A DNA stretch of 64,000 nucleotides, taken from the NCBI GenBank assembly GCA_049999805.1, contig JBNGIO010006327.1, forward strand, positions 349,689-413,688, written 5' to 3'. Source of the stretch: Folioceros fuciformis. Its lineage: Eukaryota; Anthocerotophyta; Anthocerotopsida; Anthocerotales. The notes beneath the pieces were generated by a model. The model did no database searches. It was not told where the DNA came from and worked only from the letters and a program-made list of their open reading frames with translations. This document shows positions 12,715 through 23,254 of this stretch, in pieces; within the stretch, counting starts at the first letter, position 1; each line of letters starts with the position of its first letter. The position numbers were made by a program, and so were the translations under genes.

Positions 12715-13889
12715 TGAGCGCTGTTCTCCTGCCTCTCATTCGCGGACGCGATTGTGTGCTGGGGAAGAAACGCGATTTGCAATTCGCAATACGCAATTTG
12801 GTCTCGCCTCGTCTCGTCTCGCGGTGAACATGAGCGATGCTCTTCCCGACGCATCTGTTGCGGACGACGTGTATGTGACGTTGCTCACAGAGGAGACCCC
12901 ATGAGAACGGGACGGGAGGGCGCCCACAACGGGATCTCGAGGAAAGTAGTTCACCTTCTGAGGTGGTCTCCCAAGCCGGAGATCGTAAACCGTTTTGCGT
13001 GGACTGAGATACCCATCAACGGTGCACACTTCCCGCTGCTATCATGGCGCGTTCCGACAAGTTGTTGACCGGGCGTGCGGGTCTGGAGCAGCATCTGTGG
13101 GCATGAAGGGAGACTTGAGATTTCTGAAGTGTGTATGTACTTCGATGCCGGTTCCAGTGGTCAACTTGAGGGGCGGAGCACAACATCTGGGACTCTTCAC
13201 CCGGAACACATCTGCTGATGGATGGCGGGCGAGCCCCGAGGCCTGACTACTGGCTTTAGTGTGGTGTAGTCTGGTGTGGAGTGGACTGCATATACACACC
13301 AAGGGGTAACGGACTGACTTGTATTGTATATCTAGGGAATGTAACCCACAACAGTGTTGCAGCGCGCTGCTCACCTCTGAAACACCAGAGTTCTAGGAAC
13401 TTCCGATACAACTCCCGACCCCTTCCATTTCTGACACCACGGCTGCTTTCTGCCCTCATCCCGGATTCTGTGCCGGTGCGCAATTGGTTAAAAAGTTCCT
13501 GGCCAGGATCACAAAACTTGTCAGCGGCTAGCAGGTGCGCGAAGCTCCAATAAACTTCACCCCCACGCCATTCCAGCAAACAGGATGAGATGAAGCATAC
13601 CGGCATGATAACCACACCGTAACGTAAACAGGTCTCCGGTAGGATAGCGCTGGCTGGATTCCCCAGATACGCAACCAGGGCAGTGGGGTGGGTGGTGCCT
13701 TGCTACATTGTAGCTCCTGTCTCCACGCCCACGTCCCAGTCCAGGTTCTTCCTTCCTGCCTACTTCCTCCTTCCTCCTGCACCTGCTTCCGGGGTTCACC
13801 CTCGTTCCTGTTTCTCCCGAGCTACTGGAACTGCGGTGACCCCACGCTCGAATTGGAGTTAGTCCTCCGTAAGCTTGCCGGTAACCAGT
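12715..13889. other. Intergenic, no supported gene
   Basis: Contains a short GTCTC/GTCTCG tract at about 12797-12822 and several short competing frames on both strands. None has a recognisable domain. The right end is the 3' flank of the YJU2 gene. Confidence 0.5.
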
Positions 13890-15619
13890 CTACTCGGAAT
13901 CAGAGTCATCATATGCTGCGCATAGCGACGCCAACGAGGTCTCTGCCACCTTCATGGCAGTGACTGCCTCACCGACGGCGGTCGAGCCTTCCGCGAGGCT
14001 GCCTTCCCCAACTTGAACCACTGTCGCATTTGAAGCCACCTTGGGTTTCACGTTGAATGCAACAGCCTTTGACCTCAGGCCAAATCCGAGAGCTGGCTTC
14101 TGACTGCTCCTACTTGGCTCACCTGCAGTAGTTCACCAAGCGCAAATGGAGCTTGATAAGTTTTACGGGATGTTATCGTCCTGACGTGTTTCAAAAAGCA
14201 CAAGGACACAACTCGAGCGGACACATACCTTGCAGATTTTGATCTGGCACGTGCTCTACTAGTGGATCCCTGGCAGAACCACTTAAACTGCTGAAAATTT
14301 TGCGCTGCAAATTCAATGAAAGCAGCGTCAGGAGTCGTACATCCTCTACGAACATGTCACGGGCTACCAGTGGCGACGACGGCTTGCTCGTGTACCTTCT
14401 TGTTCGGTGACATTCCTACAGCTTCTTCATCGCCCTCATCATCTTCAGCATCATCTTCAGCATCATCCTCATCCAACTGCTGCACATACTTGGCAGAATT
14501 CTACAGCAGCAGATTCCCGGGGAATGAGCTATATACGAGGCGAATAGAACCTGGCAACAGAAAAACATGACGAACGATAGGAAAACCTGGAACACGATGG
14601 TGCGAATCAGAGCTTCATCTTCCTCTGCTAACTCTTTGTCCTGCATGAGAAGAAGCTTTCGCTGTTAGCCATGAATCCACGCACCAGAGGAGAAATCAGA
14701 AACATACGAGCCAAACGAGCGCACCCTCTGCTGCTGTGTCTGCTTCAGAGCCTGCAGCATTTCTTCGGTACCAACACTGGCATGCCGTGCCTGCAGCACA
14801 GGAAGAAAGCTGTAATCTCCAAATCCAGGGAACATCACCACATGAGATTCAACAAGCACAAAAGGACGAATTTTCAAAAACTGGTGAATAATTCCAAACA
14901 CTTACCCTCATTGACTTCATCTCATCCAGGGCAGCAAGGATGTCCATTTCTTGCTTTGAGTCAATAGTCCGATTCTCCAGGGCTTTCATAGCATCACCCA
15001 TCTCCTCTGCATCCCTTTTCTTCTTCGCATCGTCTATAGCCTGTGCAGCCAATTGCAAGAAATCAGAGTGCCTCAAAGAGAACCCAAAACGAAAGGTTAG
15101 CGACACACTTCAATTAATCCCTGCAAGATGCTGCCATAAACCCTAAACCCTGCTCACAGCACATTCCCTACCTCGTCTGCTGCTCGCCAAGGCTCAAAAT
15201 TGCGGGTAGCACCAGCCTCCATCACATAGTCACTATTTTGCGGATCTGTCTTCATCGTCAGTTCCGCAGAGCACCGGCTGCATTTGAAATAGAATCTAAA
15301 GATCTGTATCCCCAAGTACGTCTGCCAGCCCACAACATGGCGTCACCGACGAGCTCTCACACGACATGCAACAGTTCCGTTAACCTAAATGTGAGGACAA
15401 CTGGAGAGCCGTGAAGCCTACCTCCCCAATGCAGTCCTCCTTGCGAGAATTGAACTTGGTGCCCTTGTAGATGTAGTTGCCACAAGTGTTGCATCTGATG
15501 CTCATGGGAAGCATCATTCGCACCTTAATCTGCTGATTCTTGGCCTGCCTCCGGCGTGGAATCTTGGCCGGATCAAAATCCGGCGGATAATACTTGTTGA
15601 GCACCTTGCGCTCTCCCAT
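13890..15619 (-). CDS. YJU2: Splicing factor YJU2/CCDC94 homologue
   Basis: Step-one spliceosome factor (CWC16 family) that helps position the branch helix in the activated spliceosome. Eight exons on the minus strand: 15619-15422, 15321-15172, 15040-14906, 14790-14725, 14640-14587, 14500-14396, 14304-14229, 14122-13890. All are GT-AG with consistent phases, and the product is 338 aa. The N-terminus [16 protein letters not shown] is the family signature. A zinc-binding CNTCG...CSRC pair follows, then [41 protein letters not shown] and [13 protein letters not shown]. The tail has an acidic run ([18 protein letters not shown]) and ends [10 protein letters not shown]. Exon 6 is inferred from the splice sites and the acidic run. 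Its start at 14500 is the best of three nearby acceptors. Confidence 0.93.
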
Positions 15620-18600
15620 TTCCCCCGCACGAAGCGCACCAAATCGAAAATCTTCGACGTGCCGGAGCCCCGACTCTCTCTACCCTACTGAACGTCCAAG
15701 GGACCATGGACTAAACGGCCACTGTCCGAACGGACTATGTCCAAGGGACCGCCCCACAAGGTACATCTTGCGCCTATAGGCCACTGTAACTACCGTAGCT
15801 GATATATCCATCAGGCAAGTTCTGCCTAATGGATTATTCTTTTAGGGTAGTCCATTAGGTAGCCCTAAAATAATTTGCATAATTAAGTATGTTTAAGATA
15901 TAATTTTATAATTAGGTACGTTCTTGAATAAGTAGGTACCTACCTACCTACTTATCTCCTTCTTGATTAGAGCTCCACATCTGAATCAAATACCTATCTA
16001 CACCTAAATAGGTAGGTAGTTCTTCTATGATTCCCAACTTGGATTAGGAAGGTGCTACAATGGCACCTGTCCAGTAGACCCTTCTGAATTTTACAAATAT
16101 CAATGCTGAGGAGAAACAGCTGGAATTGGAGAAGAAGAGCTTGATGTTCGAGGAGGAGTTGGCAAGGACGGTTCCAAAGGCATTCCAAGACAGGGCAGGA
16201 GTTGGAGAAGAATGGAAGCACTTGTACCTTCACAGCTGCTAGTGCTCGGCTCCTCAGTGCTGCACCTGAAGGCTTTGTTGTCCATGGATTCTGACCCATC
16301 TGCAAATCCAAGTAAACGAGCTGGTCATCAACCCAAGTTGGATTAAACATGTGGCCTCCAAGCTACAGATTAGTGCCTCCAAGTTGCTGTTGAAGTAGCC
16401 CAAAGACGCCGTCGGCCTACAGGTAGGCCCGAGCTATCCACCTACCTGTAGATTGTAGCTTGTGAGCTGCAACTTGGAGTTGCAGCTTGGCGCTACACCA
16501 TGTGAGTTGCAGCTTACAAGCTGCAGAGCTCCACCGAGGAGGAGCTCGCTCCACCTTTGCAGCTGCAACTTGGAGCTGCAGCTTGGCGCTGCACCATATG
16601 AGTTGCAGCTTATGAGTTGCACAGCTCCACCGAGGAGGAGCTCGCTCCACCTTTGCAGCTGCAACGAGCCTACCTCCCGCCATGCCAAGCTCGTGGAGGA
16701 CCGGAGCAGCCATAACATGTACACCAGTGAACGCGCCTGCAAGGAAAGCCGCGCCCGCAAGCAAAGCCGCGCTCACACGCATTACGTACCTGCCTCCATC
16801 CATTTCGGTAGAGTTCTATATGAATTTCTATAAATTTAGGTAGAGCCTCCAAAAATAAGTATGTTTTTTGGCCAGCATAAAAAATAATTATTTTCCGCCA
16901 AATGGATATATCAACTACGCTATCCAATACACTCGAAACAGGAAGACTCCGTTAGGGCTCCCTCGCGGGCGGGCCGCCAAGCTACAAGCCCTACATGAGC
17001 AGGATTCTCTAAGAAGCAAAGGCCCTAGCTTGATTTTTGTTCTTAGCCTAGGATAAGCCTACTTGGAGACATAGCGCCGCTTTCCATGAGGCTGAAACAA
17101 AACCAAAACTACTAAAAACAGGGCAGTCCGCTTTCGGAGGGAGGAAAGATTCCCCAATTAGTTTTGACCCTCCCAAACCCTCCTTTCCGCTTTTTGAGCC
17201 AGCATTCGGCGCCCTTATGGGCTATGAGCAGTGCCTCTCACTAGTACATCCCGTCACTTTGTAGAGTAGCCACATTGTTTTTTGTCCATTGCAAAGATTG
17301 TCACGGCGTCATGTAGCATACTGGAGGTACAGAATCAACAATGGCATTCAATCAGCCCTTTGGTTCTCGATTCCCAGCAACCTCCTCTTCAATCTCAGCA
17401 ATTTGTTTTGCCTTCCTCTCAGCAGCATCACGCTGAAAGATCTCCATTGCCTTCTGTAGTTCCACATAGACCTCCTCCTCCCTTTCCTCCATTGCCTCCA
17501 CCTCCACCAACACGAATGTCTTGGAAAAACAACAATTGCCTCGTGCTTCAAGCAACAACAATTGCCTTGGAAAAACGACGATTACCTCGTGCTTCAACGG
17601 TTTGGCAAGGTAATGAGACCTGGAGGAGGATGTCTGGTCAAGTCAAGAGCAACAACACTACAGATGTAATTGAATGTGGTTGGGGAGACTTTGATCATCT
17701 ATCTCTAACAGTGAGGATCTCCACTTGGAACAATTGTCATGAACTTTGCCCACCAATGGAGTGATTGTGGTTTGATGTAGTACATACCTACCCTTCTCTG
17801 AGGCTTCCAGTACAATCGAGTTGCTGTGCATACGAGCAGCCACATTGTGGTGAGGAGGGTGTCTTCCTCATACGCCACTCTCATGGAGGAAGAAGAACAC
17901 AAATGTGGACATTTTGTAGGCACTAAGCTCGCTTGTAGATGTAACTGCGACGCTGTGTATTGGGCGCTTGGAATTGTGACCACAACGGCCATCATAGCTG
18001 CGAGAATCGGGTGGTCTTGACGATCAACAATGATTGCATTAACAACAAAGAACTATTTCTGAGATGCTCGCGGTGGCAAAGAACTAGTTCTGAGGTGCAG
18101 CACCAGGAGCAGCGTTTCGTCCCGATGAGTGCCCTTAAAATCAGGCACTTTTTGGCCACGTACATGGTGTTATAGAACATGGAAAGTGCCCTAAAACTTA
18201 TGTATCCAAATGGATTTGGGTACACATGGAAAGCGACCCTTAGGATATCAGTAAAAACTGGGAGGGAGAAGGGGTTACGAGTGGTTTTACATAGCCCAAA
18301 GATACCCAAAAGAACTCCTTTGGCCTAAGGTCGAGGAGGCTGCCTCTCTAAACCTCAAACCAGGATTTACCAAGCTTCTCGCTCCAACGATATGGACCAG
18401 AGGCGTGCTTGACAATTCAGACTCATACCAAATCTACATGCAGGACTCTAGGCCATGAGACAAGTCACACTGGAGAACCCAACCCGGTGAAAGAAACTCC
18501 TGGCTTTGATATTTAATAAGAAGGTGGTGACCTCAAGGCCACAAGATGGCCAAAGGTCTCCAATGAAATGAGAAGGCTACACCCATTCATCAGATATGGG

Positions 18601-18779
18601 TATCAAAGCCCAACGGAGAGGCAACCAAGAAAATAAGGTGTTCCCCTCTTGACCTGGCTTTACGACATTTTCCGAGTCCCAGAAAGGAAGAGGAAGCAAG
18701 CTTCTTTGCTAAAATATCTATATTTGCTTTATTGGCTTCTAGAATTAGGAGAGTAAAGCCTATAGGGGAGTAAGGCCAA
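15620..18779. other. Gene-poor spacer with repeats and coiled-coil ORF remnants
   Basis: No intact gene. An inverted run around 15932-15943 (GTAGGTACCTAC) sits among TACC/GGTA repeats that recur at 15980-16020 and 20700-20720. On the minus strand, 17597-17352 encodes a short Glu/Lys/Ala-rich helix (EEVYVELQKAMEIFQRDAAE) that looks like the coiled-coil end of a transposase or trihelix-like protein, but there is no catalytic part. The right end grades into the group II intron remnant. Confidence 0.5.
16478..16668. repeat. Two tandem copies of an 86-bp unit
   Basis: The block starting CTTGGCGCT at 16496 recurs at 16582 with few changes. Each copy contains the perfect inverted element GAGCTCC...GGAGGAGCTC within GAGCTCCACCGAGGAGGAGC. 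A partial third copy precedes them. The block is open in several frames only because the unit lacks stops. Confidence 0.85.
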
Positions 18780-19700
18780 GGCGGCTCCCTTATTGGGTAG
18801 CTTTCCAAACAAAGGCCGCTGGCTTCAAACCCGTTCCCCAAGATGGAAGCAAGCTGGCTCGGGCCAAGATGGCCCTGGAACCTTTCTGGAAAGCTGCTTT
18901 AAAATTACTTTTTCAGACTTGGACAAAGTCGCCAAGATGCCATCAAAGCATATTATTCTTAGCCCTCCGAGCCCAAGCCCAAGTTTGTTTTGGACATAGA
19001 TATTCACCCATATTTTCATTTCATCCGCCATAAGCCCCCTTGGACAAACCTCACACTCTACCTGGTATAGCAAAACAAGTCCAAGCTTGGCTACAAGCCG
19101 GCCGCCACCGATATCCTGACCGCCTGAAAAGGGAGATCTAGTCCGCGGCGTAGACCCGTAAGATGAGCACCTTTGGTGTTATGTCCCCACACCTGGCCAA
19201 CATGACTCTCCAGGAAATGGAGACACCTTCGAGTGAGTCGTCACTGGAAACATACCCCATAAGAAAAGCAACTTCGATACTGGTTAAATATGCCGACGAC
19301 TTTCGACTTTGTGGTACTTCACGAATCCAGGAAAGTTACAGAACGGGCTTAGACATTCATTCCTAGGGAAGTGGTGCCCATGAGACTAATAAAATGGCAC
19401 CCGAATAAGACTCAGATAGTTCACGCCAGGTTTGACTCTCAATTCCTAGAGTTCTCAATCCATCATATCTAGAGAAAAGACCGAGTAACAACTTTCCAAA
19501 CTGCGTCTCCTTGTAAGTTTTGCCGGAGATTTCTCGAAGAAATTCGATGGGGCCCTCTAAGTCTCAGAAAGGAAAACAGCTTACTGACTCGACACCTAGT
19601 TATGGAATACCGATGTAGACAGGGATTACAGACTCATGTTTTTTTGTTGGAATAACCTCTTTGTGGACTGAAAGGGACACTGCGTTTTTCTTCATTTCGC
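18780..19700 (+). pseudogene. Group II intron reverse transcriptase/maturase remnant, mitochondrial type
   Basis: Broken frames spell a group II intron-encoded RT. They include AKMALEPFWKA (thumb-proximal family motif), a fragment of the RT helix that normally reads GRSxxDAI, KFVLDIDI (RT motif A, normally KFVLDADI), KQVQAWLQAG, FGVMSPHLANM (motif B', normally GGVxSPLLANI) and VKYADDF (the YADD active site). Stops and frameshifts separate these motifs, so the enzyme is not made. The YADD motif is intact. With the downstream domain V and the nad6 fragment, this supports a mitochondrial-type insertion in nuclear DNA. The alternative is a chimeric contig. Confidence 0.75.
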
Positions 19701-19795
19701 TTCATATAGTGTCTTTAAAGAATCGTCCCCATCGGACAGAGTGTGTTAAGATTCGTTTACGGGTGTTCTAGGTGGCACAGCGTTTCGGGACAATT

Positions 19796-20150
19796 AGGAG
19801 CTCCCGCTCTGGTCCACAATCGGGAGCTCTCGCTCTAGTCCGCAATCAGGNNNNNNNNNNNNNNNNNNNNNNNNNNNNNNNNNNNNNNNNNNNNNNNNNN
19901 NNNNNNNNNNNNNNNNNNNNNNNNNNNNNNNNNNNNNNNNNNNNNNNNNNCTAGTCCGCAAGCGGGAGCTCCCGCTCTAGTCCGCAAGCGGGAGCTCCCG
20001 CTCTAGTCCGCAAGCGGGAGCTCTCGCTCTAGTCCGCAATCAGGAGCTCCCGCTCTAGTCTGCAATTGGGAGCTCCCGCTCTGGTCTGCAATCAAGAGCT
20101 CCTGCTCTGATCCGTAATCAGGAGCTCCCGCTCCCGATTCTGGAACTCCC
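19796..20150. repeat. 26-bp tandem repeat array interrupted by an assembly gap
   Basis: Units of GGGAGCTCCCGCTCTAGTCC + GCAAGC repeat on both sides of the gap. Each holds the perfect palindrome GCGGGAGCTCCCGC. Units flanking the gap are most alike and outer units diverge (AATCAG, AATTGG variants). The array sits where a group II intron would have its terminal loop between the ORF and domain V. Confidence 0.9.
19851..19950. other. Assembly gap (100 N)
   Basis: Exactly 100 N inside the 26-bp repeat array. It is a placeholder, so the real array length is unknown. Confidence 0.99.
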
Positions 20151-20414
20151 GGGTGTTCCAGAGGGTGCCTCATCCTAATCTTACCTAGCCAAACAGGCGA
20201 TGGCTAGCCAAGAACACATGGATGGGGGTGAAATGAGGAGACTAAACAAAGGAAGCGTAAAGCCGCCGAAACAAGTCTATAAGCGAACCGAAGGAGTTTG
20301 CCGACTTCCTCCAAGGAAGAATCAAGCAAAGTAAAGAAGGCTCATTTTTAGAGGTAAGAAAGACTACTTACTGAAATCTGAGGCTCCATAAGTGGTAGCC
20401 AAACCCCTAAGAAG

Positions 20415-20514
20415 NNNNNNNNNNNNNNNNNNNNNNNNNNNNNNNNNNNNNNNNNNNNNNNNNNNNNNNNNNNNNNNNNNNNNNNNNNNNNNNNNNNNNN
20501 NNNNNNNNNNNNNN
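20415..20514. other. Assembly gap (100 N)
   Basis: Exactly 100 N, about 40 bp upstream of the group II intron domain V. A placeholder of unknown true length. Confidence 0.99.
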
Positions 20515-20556
20515 TGCCATTTTTAAAACACGCGGGAAGACATAAAACCCTGAGAA

Positions 20557-20590
20557 AAGCCATATGAGGCGGAAGCCTCACGTACGGTTT
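20557..20590 (+). other. Group II intron domain V
   Basis: A 34-nt hairpin with the domain V layout: an AGC triad at the base of the 5' strand (AAGCCATATGAGGC), a GGAA tetraloop of the GNRA class, and the 3' strand GCCTCACGTACGGTTT. The outer stem pairs AAGCC...GGTTT-type ends, and the CG/AC bulge is in CACGTACGG. Domain VI would follow directly (GAAGCCGAGACG onward). Domain V is the most conserved part of a group II ribozyme and is diagnostic even where the ORF is ruined. Confidence 0.8.
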
Positions 20591-21476
20591 TGAAGCCGAG
20601 ACGTGCTAGCAATGGGGCGGCTTAGGGATCGATATGATGATTGGCTTAGGTAGGGCAAAACCCAACAAAGGGTGCGCCCCCCGCCCGTTGGGAGTCAAAG
20701 GATCCATAGTACCTACCTACCGGGAGCTTGTAAAAGGAAAGCGCCGACTGGCCAAAGGAAAGGGATCTATGCGTCTACGAAACGCAGATTTTACTCAGCA
20801 CAACCTAGCAATATCCAATACCCATTTCTTAGTGAATGGGCTGACACCGAGCAGCACAGATTGGAAGCGTTGCTAGGTCTTTGGTTTTCTAGTTACCAAA
20901 AATCAGAAAGGATGGACACTAATCTGACAGGCTTCCAGCTATTATCGCGAGATGGGAAATAGCCTATCGCTCACACCATCAGCCTAGACCAAACTGCAAG
21001 ACAATTATAGTTGCATCCCTAATGACCACTCATGGATTTTCGCAGCGCCGTTACCAGCAGAAAGGAAAGGGGGGGAAGGGAGAAGTGTACATACTCAAAC
21101 GGGTGAAGAAGGAGAAACAGCCGCTAAGATTCTCTTTCAAGACAGACTCCTACCTTCCTTACCTGATTTTCTTTGACAGAAAATCCTGAGAAAATACAAG
21201 CGGGTTCTCATACAACATCCCCCACCCTAATCCTAAGTCGGGGCTTAAACCGCCACCTTTGTTTTGGAGTAAAATGAAACGACACACATACAACTAAATA
21301 CGAATCGAAATACATTATTGCAGCGTAATAATTCTTATCCTTCCAATTTACTACCTTTGAGAGAAGCCTCCAGCCTAACAATGAGCGGCCGCAAACGCCG
21401 CCCACGGCTTTCTCTCTTTACAGGAAAAGGCCTACCCTATCGAAGCAAATAAAAAAGGGAACTTAGTCAAATAACC

Positions 21477-21650
21477 ATGAGACTTTCCTATTTGAGCATG
21501 GCTTCAGTCTTTGGTGCCATGGTAATATGTGCTAAAAATCCAATCCATTTTGTTTTCTTTTCAATATTTATTTTTTGCCATATTTCTAGAACAATCATAC
21601 TTGTTTGGTTAGGTTTCCACTTTTCTGCTATGATTTCTTTAGTGGTTTAT
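21477..21650 (+). pseudogene. nad6: nad6 fragment of mitochondrial origin
   Basis: About 58 codons resemble the N-terminal membrane region of NADH dehydrogenase subunit 6: GAMVICAKNPIHFVFFSI, then FIFC, LVWLGFHFSAMISLVVY. The family has a similar RAKNPVHSVLF and LLGLDFFAMIFLVVY. After LVVY the similarity stops abruptly where nad6 should continue with VGAIAVLFLF, so the piece is truncated. In a nuclear context this is a mitochondrial insertion, not a working gene. Confidence 0.75.
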
Positions 21651-22629
21651 CCTAGCCTTTGGGAGTCGTGGAATCGCAGACTGCTAATGAGCGAGGCGCA
21701 AGACGTAAAGAGGAGCTCTCAATTTCTTGGCCTGGTTTCACGCACCCGCTAGTAGGACGAAGCTTTCCATAGTGACCATGAACAGCTCCACTAGGTTGAA
21801 CCAGTGTAACACCAATAAATTAGGGATTTAAAACAAAAGGAAAGAAAGGCGAAGTTTTGATATCCATGTGGAGACTTTATTTCAAAATATATCAAAGATC
21901 CTAAAGGGAGGAGGGTGTGATTTATTGTGATAAGGGAGGAGTGAATTCTTTGTCTAGACGTTGTTGTAGCGCCTATGGAATTCCAATACAGATATCATCG
22001 TATAGTATATGGTCTTGTATTTTAGACCTAATGGGCATGACTGTATCAGTAGTGGGCCGCCGTAGAGTCCCGATCCGGCCATCCCTATCCAACCATCACA
22101 TGATAGACGAGACTTTTTTTTTTTCTCTCTCACTTACCGCAAAGAACATGACATTTCTTCCCTCACAACAGTACATTTCTTCCCTCACACTAGATCTCAT
22201 TATAGTTTTCAGGATTCTAGGGCACAATCTGATGCAAACCAAGTCAACATGCTCTTTGCCTCCTCCTTCTCTTAAACCTAGGGCATTCTCCCTCGAGAAA
22301 AGGGTCGTGGCCAGCCATATCTATCTCGTTTTGTTAGGATTGAAGGTTGTGATTGAGTTGCGGGCGGTTGTTTCCCTTCACTAGACATTATAGTCATGTG
22401 ACCTTGGAAATGAATAAAATGTGTATACCTTTGGTTCACGTAATGGCATCCAAATCCCAAACGAAATAGGGTTCAATTGATCAACTCCATAGAGTTTGTG
22501 GGAGGTAGTTGTTGTGTAGGTACCCGATGACACCTAGAGGGATGTAGTAACTATAGGGATCGTAGCAACGGGGCGCGGACATTGGACCGTAGCGACTTTC
22601 GCGCCCCGCAACCTGGTGCACCGCGGCTG
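21651..22629. other. Spacer, no supported gene
   Basis: Possibly further degenerate organellar sequence at the left. A pyrimidine run lies near 22113-22133. No recognisable domain in any frame. Confidence 0.45.
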
Positions 22630-22820
22630 GCGCCCCGCGCTGGGGCAAACTCCCCACGCTGCGGGGTGGTGCGGCGGCGCCCTCCCAGGAGCCCTGCGCT
22701 GCCCCTGCCGCGGCCTAGCGCCCCGCGCTGGGGTAGACTCCCCACACTGCAGGGTGGTGCGGCGGCGTCCTCCCAGGAGCCCCGTGCTGCCCATGTCGCA
22801 GCCTGAGCACGGTGGGGCTG
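22630..22820. repeat. GC-rich tandem repeat, 88-bp unit
   Basis: CGCCCCGCGCTGGGG begins at 22631 and again at 22719, with most of the intervening 88 bp conserved (GTGGTGCGGCGGCG, TCCCAGGAGCCC). A decayed third copy starts near 22798. Base composition is much richer in G+C than the AT-rich flanks. In the orientation of the LTR at 22976-23254 this lies immediately inside the element. Confidence 0.85.
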
Positions 22821-22960
22821 GAAACCACTACACCCCAGGCAGCAGAGTGGCCTCAGTCGGCCCTTGAGATGCTGCCTTCACTCACTCTAGTGCCTTCCTC
22901 ACAACCTTGCACATCTTGTTTACAGTACGTAGAGCCATCACCCTCTTACTCCACAATCCT

Positions 22961-22973
22961 AGCTCTGATACCA
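22961..22973 (-). other. Retrotransposon primer-binding site (initiator Met-tRNA)
   Basis: On the minus strand this reads TGGTATCAGAGCT, the standard Ty1-copia-type primer-binding site complementary to the 3' end of initiator methionine tRNA. It lies two bases from the TG end of the adjacent LTR, which fixes that LTR as the 5' LTR of a minus-strand element whose interior extends toward lower coordinates. Confidence 0.85.
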
Positions 22974-22975
22974 GT

Positions 22976-23254
22976 TGAAGGATCGCTAGGGGGGCCACAT
23001 GATGAAGGAGGAGGGGAGCCACATGATGAAGGAGGAGAGAAGAAAGCAAGGTCTCTCACACACTTTCTATTCCAAGGGAGCTCAAGAGGGTATTTATACC
23101 CTCTAGAAGAGCTCACAAGGAAGCTTCACAAGAAGCTGCGCAAGAAGTTTCCTAAAGATTAGTTTAAGCTAATCTAAACAAATGATACTTAACTAGACAC
23201 TAATCTTAGGCTAAACACATTAGTCTGAGCACATTGGGCTTTAATAACCCTATA
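22976..23254 (-). mobile_element. 5' LTR of a Copia-type (non-autonomous or truncated) retrotransposon
   Basis: Starts TGAAGGATCGCTAGG and ends CCCTATA (CCCTACA in the related copy at 25987-26278, so the terminal CA has mutated). It is closely similar to that copy along its length. Both contain GAGGGTATTTATACCCTC, which gives a TATA box on the element's own (minus) strand. No gag or pol frame and no second LTR is found to the left, so the element is truncated or is a coding-free derivative. Confidence 0.8.

Noticed and set aside
12830-13060. Possible exons of a small plus-strand gene (MSDALPDASVADDVYVTLL...)
   Set aside because: The reading breaks into three frames within 200 bp without consensus splice sites, and no family is recognisable.
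15130-15155. Telomere-like CCCTAAACCCTAAACC
   Set aside because: Only two units, within an intron of YJU2. This is the common plant telo-box length, not a telomere.
19796-20150. Regularly repeated 26-bp units resembling a CRISPR array
   Set aside because: Units abut directly with no unique spacers, no cas genes are nearby, and the genome is eukaryotic. It is a simple tandem array.
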